Shown: in pieces, positions 1-6,003 of the stretch
Layout: every line of letters begins with the position of its first letter
Numbering within the stretch: position 1 is the stretch's first letter
Origin: Candidatus Falkowiibacteriota bacterium
GTDB taxonomy: Bacteria > Patescibacteriota > Patescibacteriia > CAIXNZ01 > JADLGS01
DNA: 6,003 bases
Direction of reading: 5' to 3'
NCBI GenBank assembly: GCA_020849205.1
Contig: JADLGS010000001.1
Span: 1-6,003 of the forward strand
Made by a program: the position numbers and the translations under genes
The notes under the pieces: model-generated
Told to the model about the DNA's origin: nothing
Databases searched by the model: none
The model's input: the letters and a program-made list of their open reading frames with translations, nothing else

Positions 1-2445
1 AAAATTACTATTAAAGATATCATGAATGATATCGCTAAGCTCCCAAAGCAAACGCGTATCGTCGTGATGTCGCCTTTGATTGTAAACAAAAAAGGAAAGC
101 TCGATCCGGTTTTTGCTAAAATCAAAAAAGCGCATTTTCATCAAATTCGCGTTGACGGAAAACAGTATGCTATTGATGAAGTGGCGGGTGTTCATTTTGA
201 CGAGGACACTGCGCACAATGTAGATATTATTATTGATTACTTTTTCACCGAAGTGATTCGTCCAGAAAAGATGGAACAGTCGGATCTCTTTAAGGCGCTC
301 AAGTCTGCGCTTGATTTGAGTAATGGTATGGTAAAAGTGATGCGCAAAGACACGAACGCGGAACAATTGTATTCTCAACATCTTTTTAATCCCACTACAG
401 GAGAGTATCTTGCCGAAGTTGAGCTTCGTAGCTTTTCTTTTAACTCACCGTATGGCGCGTGCGCTCGTTGTACCGGTCTTGGCGTGGTGCAAGAAATTGA
501 TCCAACGCTTGTTGTATTTAATCCAAAACTTTCTGTACGCGAAGGAGCGATAAAAGCGTGGACTCGTCTTACTTCAAATCAACCAAAGAGTATTGATCTT
601 TTGGATGCGGTCGCAAAAGCTCACAAAATTTCACTTGATGAACCGGTAAAATCATATTCTCCTGATGAACTTCACACTCTTTTGTATGGTAGCGGCGCGA
701 CTTTGTATCAAGTGGGTAACAAACAACTTTCATTTGAAGGTATCATTCCAATTTTAGAACAAAAATATCGTGAATCTGATAGTGAATATATTAAATCTGA
801 AATTGGGGACTTTATGATTGAACATACGTGCCCTGCGTGTGATGGAAAACGTCTCAAAAAAGACAGCCTGAGCGTTACGTTTGATGGAAAAACGATTGCG
901 GATCTTGTTAATATGGATCTTGTTTCATTGCTTGCGTATTTCAAAGAGGTTGATGCGCGTGTTAATAGCAAAACGAACACGCTTGGCGAGCTAGAAACTA
1001 AGGTGGCGCGACATATTTGCAAGGAAGTGGTAAAACGCGTCTCACATCTACTCGATGTATCGCTTGGCTACCTGACGCTTGATCGTAGCGCCGTGACGCT
1101 TTCTGGAGGTGAGGCGCAACGCATCAGACTCGCTAAGCAAATCTCTTCTTCACTTACCGGCATTGTCTATATTCTTGATGAACCATCAATTGGTCTTCAT
1201 CAACGCGACAATGATCGCCTTATTAGCACACTTATCAAACTTCGAGATATTGGTAATACGGTTATCGTAGTAGAGCATGATCCTATGATCATGAAATCAG
1301 CTGATTTGATTGTTGACGTTGGACCGGGCGCTGGATCGTGTGGTGGTCATATTATTGCGCAGGGAAGTTATAATGACATTTTGAAAAATAAAAATTCTAA
1401 TACCGGTAAATATTTGAGCGGCGCGCTCACCATCAAAAAGCCAAAAACTTTTCGCAAGGGTAATGGAAAGCATCTCAGCATTATTGGCGCTACGGAAAAC
1501 AATTTAAAAGACGTAAGCGTTGATATTCCATTGGGAGTTATGGCTGCCGTGACTGGTGTTTCTGGATCTGGTAAATCGACTTTGATTACCGATATTTTGG
1601 CTCGCGCGCTTTCAAAACATTTTTATCGCGCCAAAGAACAACCTGGTAAGCACAAAGAAATTAAAGGACTTGAACATATTGATAAAGTTGTTTGGGTGGA
1701 TCAAACTGCTATCGGAAAAAATCCGCGTTCAAATCCTGCAACCTACACAGGACTCTTCACCTACATTCGCGACATCTTCACGGAAGTGCCAGAAGCAAAA
1801 CTTCGCAACTACGACGCAGGTAAATTCTCGTTCAATGTGGTAGGTGGACGTTGTGAAGCGTGTGCTGGAGACGGAATGATTCATATTGAGATGCAATTCT
1901 TGCCAGATGTATTTGTAGAGTGTGAATCGTGTCTTGGTAAGCGATACAACAAAGATGTTTTGGAGATTCATTATAAAGACAAAACAATCTCTGACATCCT
2001 CAACATGACCATCGATGAAGCGCTTAAGTTTTTTGACGATGTAGCGATCATAAAAGAGAAGCTCATGATTTTGGCTGATGTTGGTCTTGGGTATATCAGA
2101 CTTGGGCAACCAGCAAACACGCTTTCGGGCGGTGAAGCGCAACGTATTAAGCTCGCAACTGAGTTGTCGCGACGCTCAACAGGCAAAACGCTTTATATTC
2201 TTGATGAGCCAACAACCGGTCTGCACTTTGACGATATCAACAAACTCCTTACGGTACTTAATCGTCTCGTGGAAAAAGGAAACAGCGTTTTAATCATTGA
2301 ACATAATACCGATGTGATTGGAGCGTGTGATTACGTTATTGATCTTGGCCCTGAAGGCGGTGATAAGGGTGGTATGATTGTTGCAACAGGAACGCCAAAA
2401 GAAGTCGCAAAAGTAAAAACGAGTTTAACCGGAAAATATTTATAG
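1..2445 (+). CDS. uvrA: UvrABC system protein A (excinuclease ATPase subunit), 5'-truncated by the window edge
   Basis: UvrA is the damage-sensing ABC-type ATPase of nucleotide excision repair; it dimerises, loads UvrB onto lesions and then leaves. The frame is open from base 1, so the ATG at 22 is internal. By comparison with the roughly 940-residue E. coli protein as I remember it, about 130 residues are missing, including the first Walker A. In order I see the UvrB-binding/signature region (to about 400), a CxxC (460-471), the insertion region, a second CxxC (829-840), ABC signature LSGGEAQR (1099-1122) and Walker B ILDEPSIGLH (1171-1200). The second half has Walker A GVSGSGKST (1555-1581), a C4 zinc module (CEAC 1852-1863, CESC 1921-1932), LSGGEAQR (2122-2145) and ILDEPTTGLH (2197-2226). 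The end at TGKYL matches the family's usual end. Oddity: the cysteine pair expected near 388-399 (CPxC in most UvrA) reads N-P-T-T. The gene converges on rplS and ends just before a terminator. Identification is certain. Confidence 0.98.
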   Translation, partial: KITIKDIMNDIAKLPKQTRIVVMSPLIVNKKGKLDPVFAKIKKAHFHQIRVDGKQYAIDEVAGVHFDEDTAHNVDIIIDYFFTEVIRPEKMEQSDLFKALKSALDLSNGMVKVMRKDTNAEQLYSQHLFNPTTGEYLAEVELRSFSFNSPYGACARCTGLGVVQEIDPTLVVFNPKLSVREGAIKAWTRLTSNQPKSIDLLDAVAKAHKISLDEPVKSYSPDELHTLLYGSGATLYQVGNKQLSFEGIIPILEQKYRESDSEYIKSEIGDFMIEHTCPACDGKRLKKDSLSVTFDGKTIADLVNMDLVSLLAYFKEVDARVNSKTNTLGELETKVARHICKEVVKRVSHLLDVSLGYLTLDRSAVTLSGGEAQRIRLAKQISSSLTGIVYILDEPSIGLHQRDNDRLISTLIKLRDIGNTVIVVEHDPMIMKSADLIVDVGPGAGSCGGHIIAQGSYNDILKNKNSNTGKYLSGALTIKKPKTFRKGNGKHLSIIGATENNLKDVSVDIPLGVMAAVTGVSGSGKSTLITDILARALSKHFYRAKEQPGKHKEIKGLEHIDKVVWVDQTAIGKNPRSNPATYTGLFTYIRDIFTEVPEAKLRNYDAGKFSFNVVGGRCEACAGDGMIHIEMQFLPDVFVECESCLGKRYNKDVLEIHYKDKTISDILNMTIDEALKFFDDVAIIKEKLMILADVGLGYIRLGQPANTLSGGEAQRIKLATELSRRSTGKTLYILDEPTTGLHFDDINKLLTVLNRLVEKGNSVLIIEHNTDVIGACDYVIDLGPEGGDKGGMIVATGTPKEVAKVKTSLTGKYL

Positions 2446-2446
2446 G

Positions 2447-2470
2447 ACACGGATACGCGGATACACGGAT
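2447..2470. repeat. Three tandem 8-bp units (ACRCGGAT), left arm of an inverted repeat
   Basis: Starting one base after the uvrA stop codon there are three head-to-tail octamers: ACACGGAT (2447-2454), ACGCGGAT (2455-2462) and ACACGGAT (2463-2470). Two more diverged units lie inverted on the other side of the hairpin (2539-2554). My impression is that short GGAT-type arrays like this recur between genes in some Patescibacteria genomes, but that is unverified memory; only the local repeat structure is visible here. Confidence 0.75.
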
Positions 2471-2489
2471 TCACTAACTATAACACAAA

Positions 2490-2519
2490 CAAAAGTCACG
2501 ATTTTCATCGTGACTTTTG
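2490..2519. terminator. Bidirectional intrinsic terminator between convergent uvrA and rplS
   Basis: A perfect 13-bp inverted repeat (2490-2502 with 2507-2519) surrounds a TTTC loop. The GC-richer core GTCACGAT is flanked by AAAA on the left and TTTT on the right, so RNA from either strand forms a stem ending in a short U run. On the minus strand the run continues as TTTTGTTTGTGTT. It sits midway between the uvrA and rplS stop codons, which is where a shared terminator for both transcripts is expected. Confidence 0.85.
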
Positions 2520-2536
2520 AATTACTGCGTATCAAC

Positions 2537-2556
2537 GAATCCGTGCATTCGTGTTT
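2537..2556. repeat. Right arm of the outer imperfect inverted repeat
   Basis: GAATCCGTG (2537-2545) is the exact reverse complement of 2464-2472. Pairing continues outward between 2546-2556 and 2453-2463, with mismatches at 2463/2546 and 2454/2555 and G-U wobbles at 2460/2549 and 2457/2552. The arm holds two inverted, diverged copies of the octamer found after uvrA. It runs into a T5 stretch (2554-2558) that reaches the rplS stop codon. In a plus-strand transcript this could form an outer stem ending in a U tract, a possible second terminator conformation for uvrA. Confidence 0.6.
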
Positions 2557-2907
2557 TTACTTTTCTTTTACAGACTTGAGGCGTTTGTCGTAGCTACGAG
2601 CGAAGTAGAGTTTTGCTCTGTTTACTTGCTTTGTGTCAACGAGTTCGATCTTGTCGATAAGTGGAGAGTAGAGAGGGTAGGTTTTTTCTACACCGATACC
2701 TTCAGTAACTTTGCGAACACAGAATGTTGCGCCTGTTTCTGAACCGTGTTTACGAGAAAGAATTAATCCTTCAAATACCTGCAAGCGTTCTTTTTCTTCG
2801 CCTTTGGCGTTTTGATCTTTAATCTTTTGGTGTACGCGTACGACCATACCAGGCTTGAGCTCGCTTGGAGTCACTGCCTTGTACTCGATTTTCTTGTCTT
2901 TAGACAT
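2557..2907 (-). CDS. rplS: Large ribosomal subunit protein bL19
   Basis: bL19 is a structural protein of the 50S subunit, near the interface with the 30S subunit. The 116-residue product matches the usual family length of about 115. It has the family blocks in order: LKPGMVVRVHQKI, then ERLQVFEGLILSRKHG, TFCVRKVTEGIGVEKTYPLYSPL, and near the end VNRAKLYFAR. I chose the ATG at 2905-2907 over an in-frame TTG at 2950-2952, because the TTG would add 15 asparagine-rich residues that do not resemble L19. Neither start has a Shine-Dalgarno sequence; the bases before the ATG are AT-rich (AATAGTAATAATAACCAT). In many bacteria rplS follows trmD in the rpsP-rimM-trmD-rplS operon; here it follows cmk after 105 bp and has its own likely promoter. 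It ends at TAA beside the bidirectional terminator. Confidence 0.97.
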   Translation of the reverse strand: MSKDKKIEYKAVTPSELKPGMVVRVHQKIKDQNAKGEEKERLQVFEGLILSRKHGSETGATFCVRKVTEGIGVEKTYPLYSPLIDKIELVDTKQVNRAKLYFARSYDKRLKSVKEK

Positions 2908-2981
2908 ATGGTTATTATTACTATTACTGCCCAGAGGTTTGTTAAGTGTCAAACATTCGTAGAATAGGGGTTGTTAAATGT
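2908..2981 (-). other. Predicted 5' leader of rplS (about 74 nt)
   Basis: If transcription starts about 7 nt after the TACAAT box (near 2981), the rplS mRNA carries a leader of about 74 nt. I see only weak pairing: a 5-bp ACATT/AATGT near its 5' end and a 5-bp GTTTG/CAAAC in the middle. The last 20 nt before the ATG are AT-rich and look unpaired. L19 leader RNAs that regulate rplS are known in some Firmicutes, but nothing here lets me assign this leader to that family. Confidence 0.35.
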
Positions 2982-2987
2982 AGCGGT

Positions 2988-3016
2988 ATTGTAAGGTGTT
3001 TTGGTATTTTCGTCAA
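2988..3016 (-). promoter_or_regulatory. Likely sigma70-type promoter for rplS
   Basis: Reading the minus strand, TTGACG (3011-3016, 5 of 6 matches to the -35 consensus) is followed by a 17-bp spacer and then TACAAT (2988-2993, 5 of 6 matches to the -10 consensus). The spacing is ideal. The -35 box overlaps the cmk stop codon (3013-3015). This would let rplS be transcribed independently of the upstream cca-rluD-cmk unit. The evidence is sequence match only. Confidence 0.65.
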
Positions 3017-3558
3017 GTGTTTTGGACTGCCGTTAGGGTTGCATCGAGTGCCTCTTGTGGCGAGAGATGGGTAGTGTTTAAAACGAAGTCGTAAACGCTG
3101 GTATCGTGGATATTGAGGTTATAGTATTTTTGATACCTGAGGGCGTCAGAATGTTCACGTGTCGTGATACTTGTCATTACCTCTTGGAGCGTGGCAGTAC
3201 CTTCCTCATCTCTTCGTCCTTCTTGTACATCTTTAAGAATTCGTTGTGCCGCGACCTCAATGTCGCACGTTACATAGATTTTGAATGCTGTAGGGAAGAA
3301 GTGATGCATCACTCTGCCTTCAAGCACGACGTTATCCTTACCAATCATCAGCTCTTTGATTTTGTTATCAACCTCAATATCGCCTTCGGGATGAGTTTGC
3401 GACCAGGTGTTGTATTCCTCGAGCGTGACGCCACGTTGCTTTGCGATTTCACGACGAATTCCGCCAACATAGATACGTTCAAATCCTAACTCTTTAGCGA
3501 GGTTTTGAGCGATAGTTGATTTTCCTGAACCTACGGTTCCTGTAACTGTAATAATCAT
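3013..3558 (-). CDS. cmk: Cytidylate kinase family protein, short archaeal-type (CMP/dCMP kinase)
   Basis: The predicted cytosolic enzyme moves a phosphate from ATP to CMP or dCMP, feeding CTP and dCTP synthesis. The 181-residue product is a P-loop kinase with Walker A GTVGSGKST (residues 7-15), the NMP-binding stretch YVGGIRREIAKQRG (30-43), VVLEGR (77-82), a lid-like arginine segment TTREHSDALRYQKYY (132-146) and the late block DTSVYDFVLNTT (152-163). The layout and length fit the archaeal-type Cmk of about 180 residues; the classical bacterial Cmk is about 225 and carries an extra NMP-domain insert. Oddity: the second G of VGG (residue 33) sits where I recall an acidic residue (SxGD or SxGE) in this family. 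Its ATG overlaps the TGA of the rluD-like gene as ATGA (3555-3558), so translation is probably coupled; there is no Shine-Dalgarno sequence. Another NMP-kinase-like specificity is possible. Family is secure, exact substrate less so. Confidence 0.8.
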   Translation of the reverse strand: MIITVTGTVGSGKSTIAQNLAKELGFERIYVGGIRREIAKQRGVTLEEYNTWSQTHPEGDIEVDNKIKELMIGKDNVVLEGRVMHHFFPTAFKIYVTCDIEVAAQRILKDVQEGRRDEEGTATLQEVMTSITTREHSDALRYQKYYNLNIHDTSVYDFVLNTTHLSPQEALDATLTAVQNT

Positions 3559-4484
3559 GCGCGTGGGGTGAGTGTTGTAAGCAGTCGCTCAAGTTCTTTT
3601 GGAAGTGGCGCGTGGTACGTATGTGTCACGCCAGCTTTGTCGGTAAACTCAAGCTTTGTTGAGTGTAAGAATAAGCGATCCAAGTCTAAGTGTTCTTTGA
3701 TGAATCGTTGTTTGTAAAGCTTGTCTCCAACTATTGGGTGATTAAGTGCGTTAAAGTGAGCGCGAATTTGGTGCGTGCGTCCCGTGTGAATCGTGACGCT
3801 TACCAAGGTGAAGTTTCGAAATCTTTTGAGTACGGTGTAACTTGTTAATGCTTCCTTTCCAAGTTCACTTCCTTGCGGATGCGCAGCCATACGCTTTTTT
3901 GTTGTTGAACGAGAAATACGCAAATCAATAATTCCACTATCTTGAGTTAATTCACCATGCACGAGCGCCGTATATTCTTTGTTGACTTTGCGATGACTAA
4001 ACATCCACTTAAGCCACTCAAACATTTTTTGATTTTTCGCGACAATCATAACGCCTGACACTTGTTTATCAAGACGATGTACGATGCCCGGGCGAAGCGG
4101 TGAATCGCCAACTTTTTTGATAGTAGGGTAGGCAGCGATGAGCGCGGCAGCAAGCGAACCTTCTTCCATTTGCTCAGTTGGATGAACAATCATTCCCGCG
4201 GGTTTATTGAGAGTGATCCAATCCTGAGTTTCTTTGATAATAGGAAGCTTGATGCTTTTGTCTGCGACAAACTTTTTTACTTTAGTAGCTTCTTTTATGT
4301 CACTTTGCTTATACTCCACAATATCGCCTGATTTCAAAAAGTGGTGAGGGTTTGTGGCGTTACCATTAACGGTAACGAGATTGTTTTTGATAAGCGACTG
4401 TGCTTTGTTGCGCGCAATTTCAAGAGAAGCGACAAGAAATTTGTCGAGACGTTCTTTGGTTGGTTGTGTATAGGTGAGTTTCAT
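3555..4484 (-). CDS. rluD: RluA-family pseudouridine synthase, RluD-like, with S4 domain
   Basis: This enzyme isomerises uridine to pseudouridine in RNA. RluD acts on helix 69 of 23S rRNA, a loop that contacts tRNA and the small subunit. The 309-residue product begins with an S4 RNA-binding domain (about residues 10-57: RLDKFLVASLEIARNKAQSLI, then VTVNG and LKSGDIV). The catalytic domain follows: LNKPAGMIVHP (92-102), the motif RPGIVHRLDKQVSGVMIVAK (131-150) with catalytic Asp139, KEYTALVHG (169-177), and HTGRTHQIRAHF (233-244). All family catalytic motifs are intact. S4 domain plus HRLDK fits RluD or RluC; the site specificity cannot be read from sequence, so the symbol is a best guess. It starts 5 bp after the cca stop codon and overlaps the cmk start by 4 bp, so it is the middle gene of an operon. 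The nearest purine run (AAAGG) is about 15 nt before the ATG, too far for a normal ribosome binding site. Confidence 0.9.
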   Translation of the reverse strand: MKLTYTQPTKERLDKFLVASLEIARNKAQSLIKNNLVTVNGNATNPHHFLKSGDIVEYKQSDIKEATKVKKFVADKSIKLPIIKETQDWITLNKPAGMIVHPTEQMEEGSLAAALIAAYPTIKKVGDSPLRPGIVHRLDKQVSGVMIVAKNQKMFEWLKWMFSHRKVNKEYTALVHGELTQDSGIIDLRISRSTTKKRMAAHPQGSELGKEALTSYTVLKRFRNFTLVSVTIHTGRTHQIRAHFNALNHPIVGDKLYKQRFIKEHLDLDRLFLHSTKLEFTDKAGVTHTYHAPLPKELERLLTTLTPRA

Positions 4485-4489
4485 GTGAT

Positions 4490-5986
4490 TTATTTTACGC
4501 CTTTAAAATTTTTGAGGACATCCTTTTGTCGCTGTTCTTCTTCTTGTTCTATGTCTGGCGCTAACGCGATAAGTTCTTCATCAGTAAGTTTGTTGAGTTC
4601 GATGACGCGAGCTGATTGATGATCGATATTATTTTTTGATGGATCTTCAAGCACCTCGGCGAGCAACGCATTCTTGAGATGCTTGAGGCGGATGCTTGGT
4701 TTGATGTTTAATAGTTTCATCATAGCGTCTCCATCAAGAGCAATCATGTTTGGCGAAATTGGATCGGTGAGGAGAATTGCTACGCGCTGTTCGAGTTCTT
4801 CGAGCTTAAACGGTTTTGCTTTTGGTCGTCCCATGCCAATGCGATCACACATGCGAAGTCTCAAGAGATCATTAATATGTTCAGGACCTACTTTTACGAT
4901 AAGACGTCGCACGCCAGCATCGCTCACTTCTCCTTGATTGTAGTAAAACATGTGATTTCTAACCAAGTGAGCGACTTTTTTGATGAAATCAACTGGATAC
5001 TTGTATCGCTTGAGCGCGTCTTTAACCATTTTTTCTCCAACGTACTCGTGTTGATAGTACGTATCGACTCCGTTAATAAATTTTTGAGTTTTTGGTTTTC
5101 CGCAATCATGAAACAACGACGCCATGATAATTTCTAGACTATATCCTTTTTGATTAGCATACGAAGCAGCTTTCATGAGGTGCGTGTATACATCGTAGAT
5201 GTGTGACTTTCCTTGAACAACGCCATAACCCTGCGCGAGCTCAGGAAAAAGTACCTCAAGCAACTTACTTTCTTTGAAATAGTTCATGCCATGTTCAAAA
5301 TGAGGCGAGGTGAGAATTTTATTGACTTCCTGTTGAATGCGCTCTGGCGCCATTGAAGTAATGTGCTTAGATAGTTGCTGTATAACGATAAGTGTTTGAG
5401 GATCAATTTCAAAACCAAGTTGCGCGCTAAAGCGAACTGCGCGAAGCATGCGAGTGTAATCTTCTCCAAATCGAATTGCTGGGTCGCCAACGGTACGAAT
5501 AATTTTTGCTTCGCAATCGGAGCTGCCGCCAAAAGGATCGATGAGCGCGCCGCTTACAATGTTGAGCGCCATGGCGTTGATGGTGATGTCGCGGCGCGCG
5601 AGATCGTGTTCGATAGGAAGGTGTGGATCGCTGTGAATTTTGAAATCGTGATACTTTCCTGTATTAAACGACTCTTCGGTTCGAGGAAGCGCGATTTCAA
5701 AAGCATTTCCTTCGTAACCAGTTGGTTTAAAAACAAAAACTCCAAATGATTTTCCTACCGCATTAATTTCACCCTGTTGAGACAAAAATGTTTCAAGCGT
5801 TGATTCGTCTACATTACGCACCACGAAATCCAAATCATTACTTTCTCTGCCAAGCATCAAATCTCGCACGCTTCCTCCAACTACAAAAACTTCTGCAGTA
5901 GTGTGCAGATTCAAAAGCTCCGTAATCCATTGTAGTGAAGTAGTTGCGAGTAACTCCTCACAATACTGCCTATATGAATGTTTCAT
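4490..5986 (-). CDS. cca: CCA tRNA nucleotidyltransferase (class II, poly(A)-polymerase family) with HD domain
   Basis: The enzyme adds or repairs the 3'-terminal CCA of tRNAs, using CTP and ATP without a nucleic acid template. The 498-residue product opens with the polymerase-beta-type head: VVGGSVRDLMLG (35-46), the metal-binding pair D51/D53 in NDLDF, DLARRDITINAMA (128-140), EDYTRMLRAVRF (175-186, the EDxxR nucleotide-selecting motif) and the tRNA-binding neck with APERIQQE (213-220). An HD domain follows, with H269, HD293-294 (LFHDCGKP), H313, H345 and D381, resembling phosphohydrolase domains seen in many bacterial Cca proteins. The last 45 or so residues are charged and lysine/glutamate-rich. 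I see no second nucleotidyltransferase here, so full CCA addition is the simplest reading, but A-adding or poly(A) polymerase activity cannot be excluded by motif. The ATG at 5984-5986 lacks a Shine-Dalgarno sequence and has TATATT placed as if for leaderless transcription. It is first in the visible cca-rluD-cmk unit. Confidence 0.93.
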   Translation of the reverse strand: MKHSYRQYCEELLATTSLQWITELLNLHTTAEVFVVGGSVRDLMLGRESNDLDFVVRNVDESTLETFLSQQGEINAVGKSFGVFVFKPTGYEGNAFEIALPRTEESFNTGKYHDFKIHSDPHLPIEHDLARRDITINAMALNIVSGALIDPFGGSSDCEAKIIRTVGDPAIRFGEDYTRMLRAVRFSAQLGFEIDPQTLIVIQQLSKHITSMAPERIQQEVNKILTSPHFEHGMNYFKESKLLEVLFPELAQGYGVVQGKSHIYDVYTHLMKAASYANQKGYSLEIIMASLFHDCGKPKTQKFINGVDTYYQHEYVGEKMVKDALKRYKYPVDFIKKVAHLVRNHMFYYNQGEVSDAGVRRLIVKVGPEHINDLLRLRMCDRIGMGRPKAKPFKLEELEQRVAILLTDPISPNMIALDGDAMMKLLNIKPSIRLKHLKNALLAEVLEDPSKNNIDHQSARVIELNKLTDEELIALAPDIEQEEEQRQKDVLKNFKGVK

Positions 5987-5992
5987 GTAGGT

Positions 5993-5998
5993 AATATA
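5993..5998 (-). promoter_or_regulatory. Possible -10 box of cca, placed for a leaderless transcript
   Basis: On the minus strand TATATT (5 of 6 matches to TATAAT) is followed by 6 nt and then the A of the cca ATG. A -10 box normally ends 6 nt before the transcription start, so this places +1 at the start codon itself. The -35 region would lie beyond the window, so the promoter is only half visible. Confidence 0.35.
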
Positions 5999-6003
5999 GG
6001 GGA

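Noticed and set aside
22..24. ATG at 22 as the true start of uvrA
   Set aside because: The frame is open to base 1 and the protein from here lacks the first Walker A and dimer region of UvrA, so this is an internal methionine.
1729..2142. A 137-codon open frame on the minus strand opposite uvrA
   Set aside because: It lies wholly within the conserved uvrA coding sequence, gives a protein with no recognisable domain, and is explained by the codon pattern of uvrA.
2447..2556. CRISPR array or insertion-sequence ends
   Set aside because: The repeats are 8 bp with no spacers, and there is no transposase or target duplication nearby.
2947..2952. A perfect TTGACA on the minus strand as the -35 box for rplS
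   Set aside because: No good -10 follows at 16-18 bp; the best is AGTAAT, which lacks the key TA at its start. The TTGACG/TACAAT pair upstream is far better.
2908..2952. N-terminal extension of L19 from the TTG at 2950-2952
   Set aside because: The extra 15 residues are low-complexity and unlike L19, and the ATG at 2907 gives the family's usual length.
2942..2956. A four-codon upstream ORF (MFDT) in the rplS leader
   Set aside because: It is very short, has no ribosome binding site, and such ORFs arise by chance; nothing suggests a leader peptide.
5375..5749. A 124-codon open frame on the plus strand opposite cca
   Set aside because: It is antisense to the conserved Cca head domain and encodes nothing recognisable; a shadow frame.

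Overview
This is an ordinary bacterial chromosomal window made of housekeeping genes. It suggests a member of the Patescibacteria (Candidate Phyla Radiation), but that is an inference. The reasons are the moderately AT-rich composition, a short archaeal-type cytidylate kinase, an rplS gene away from its usual rpsP-rimM-trmD neighbours, the absence of recognisable Shine-Dalgarno sequences, and a short GGAT-type repeat in the only sizeable gene-free gap between convergent genes. Genes end at TAA, TAG and TGA with no internal TGA codons, so the code is the standard bacterial one, not the UGA-glycine code of Gracilibacteria or SR1.

Layout: the left 40% is the plus-strand uvrA gene (excision nuclease subunit A). 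It is cut at the left edge and lacks roughly the first 130 residues. A 111-bp convergent gap follows, holding a strong bidirectional terminator hairpin nested inside a second, imperfect inverted repeat built from 8-bp units. To the right, four minus-strand genes read right to left as cca (CCA tRNA nucleotidyltransferase with an HD domain), rluD-like pseudouridine synthase, cmk-like cytidylate kinase, and rplS (ribosomal protein L19). cca and the rluD-like gene are 5 bp apart, and the rluD-like gene and cmk share an ATGA stop/start overlap, so these three look like one transcription unit. rplS lies 105 bp further on. A good sigma70-type promoter overlaps the cmk stop codon, so rplS can be transcribed separately, with a leader of about 74 nt.

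Function: the minus-strand cluster is a translation-related set: tRNA 3'-end maturation or repair, 23S rRNA pseudouridylation, pyrimidine nucleotide supply (CTP also feeds CCA addition) and a large-subunit protein. uvrA belongs to nucleotide excision repair and is only a convergent neighbour.

I found no mobile element, CRISPR array, tRNA, rRNA or clearly new system. The points worth a second look are the loss of one conserved cysteine pair in UvrA, the nested repeat/terminator structure, the missing Shine-Dalgarno sequences with a possibly leaderless cca start, the glycine at a usually acidic position in the Cmk substrate motif, and a sharp codon-use patch inside uvrA.
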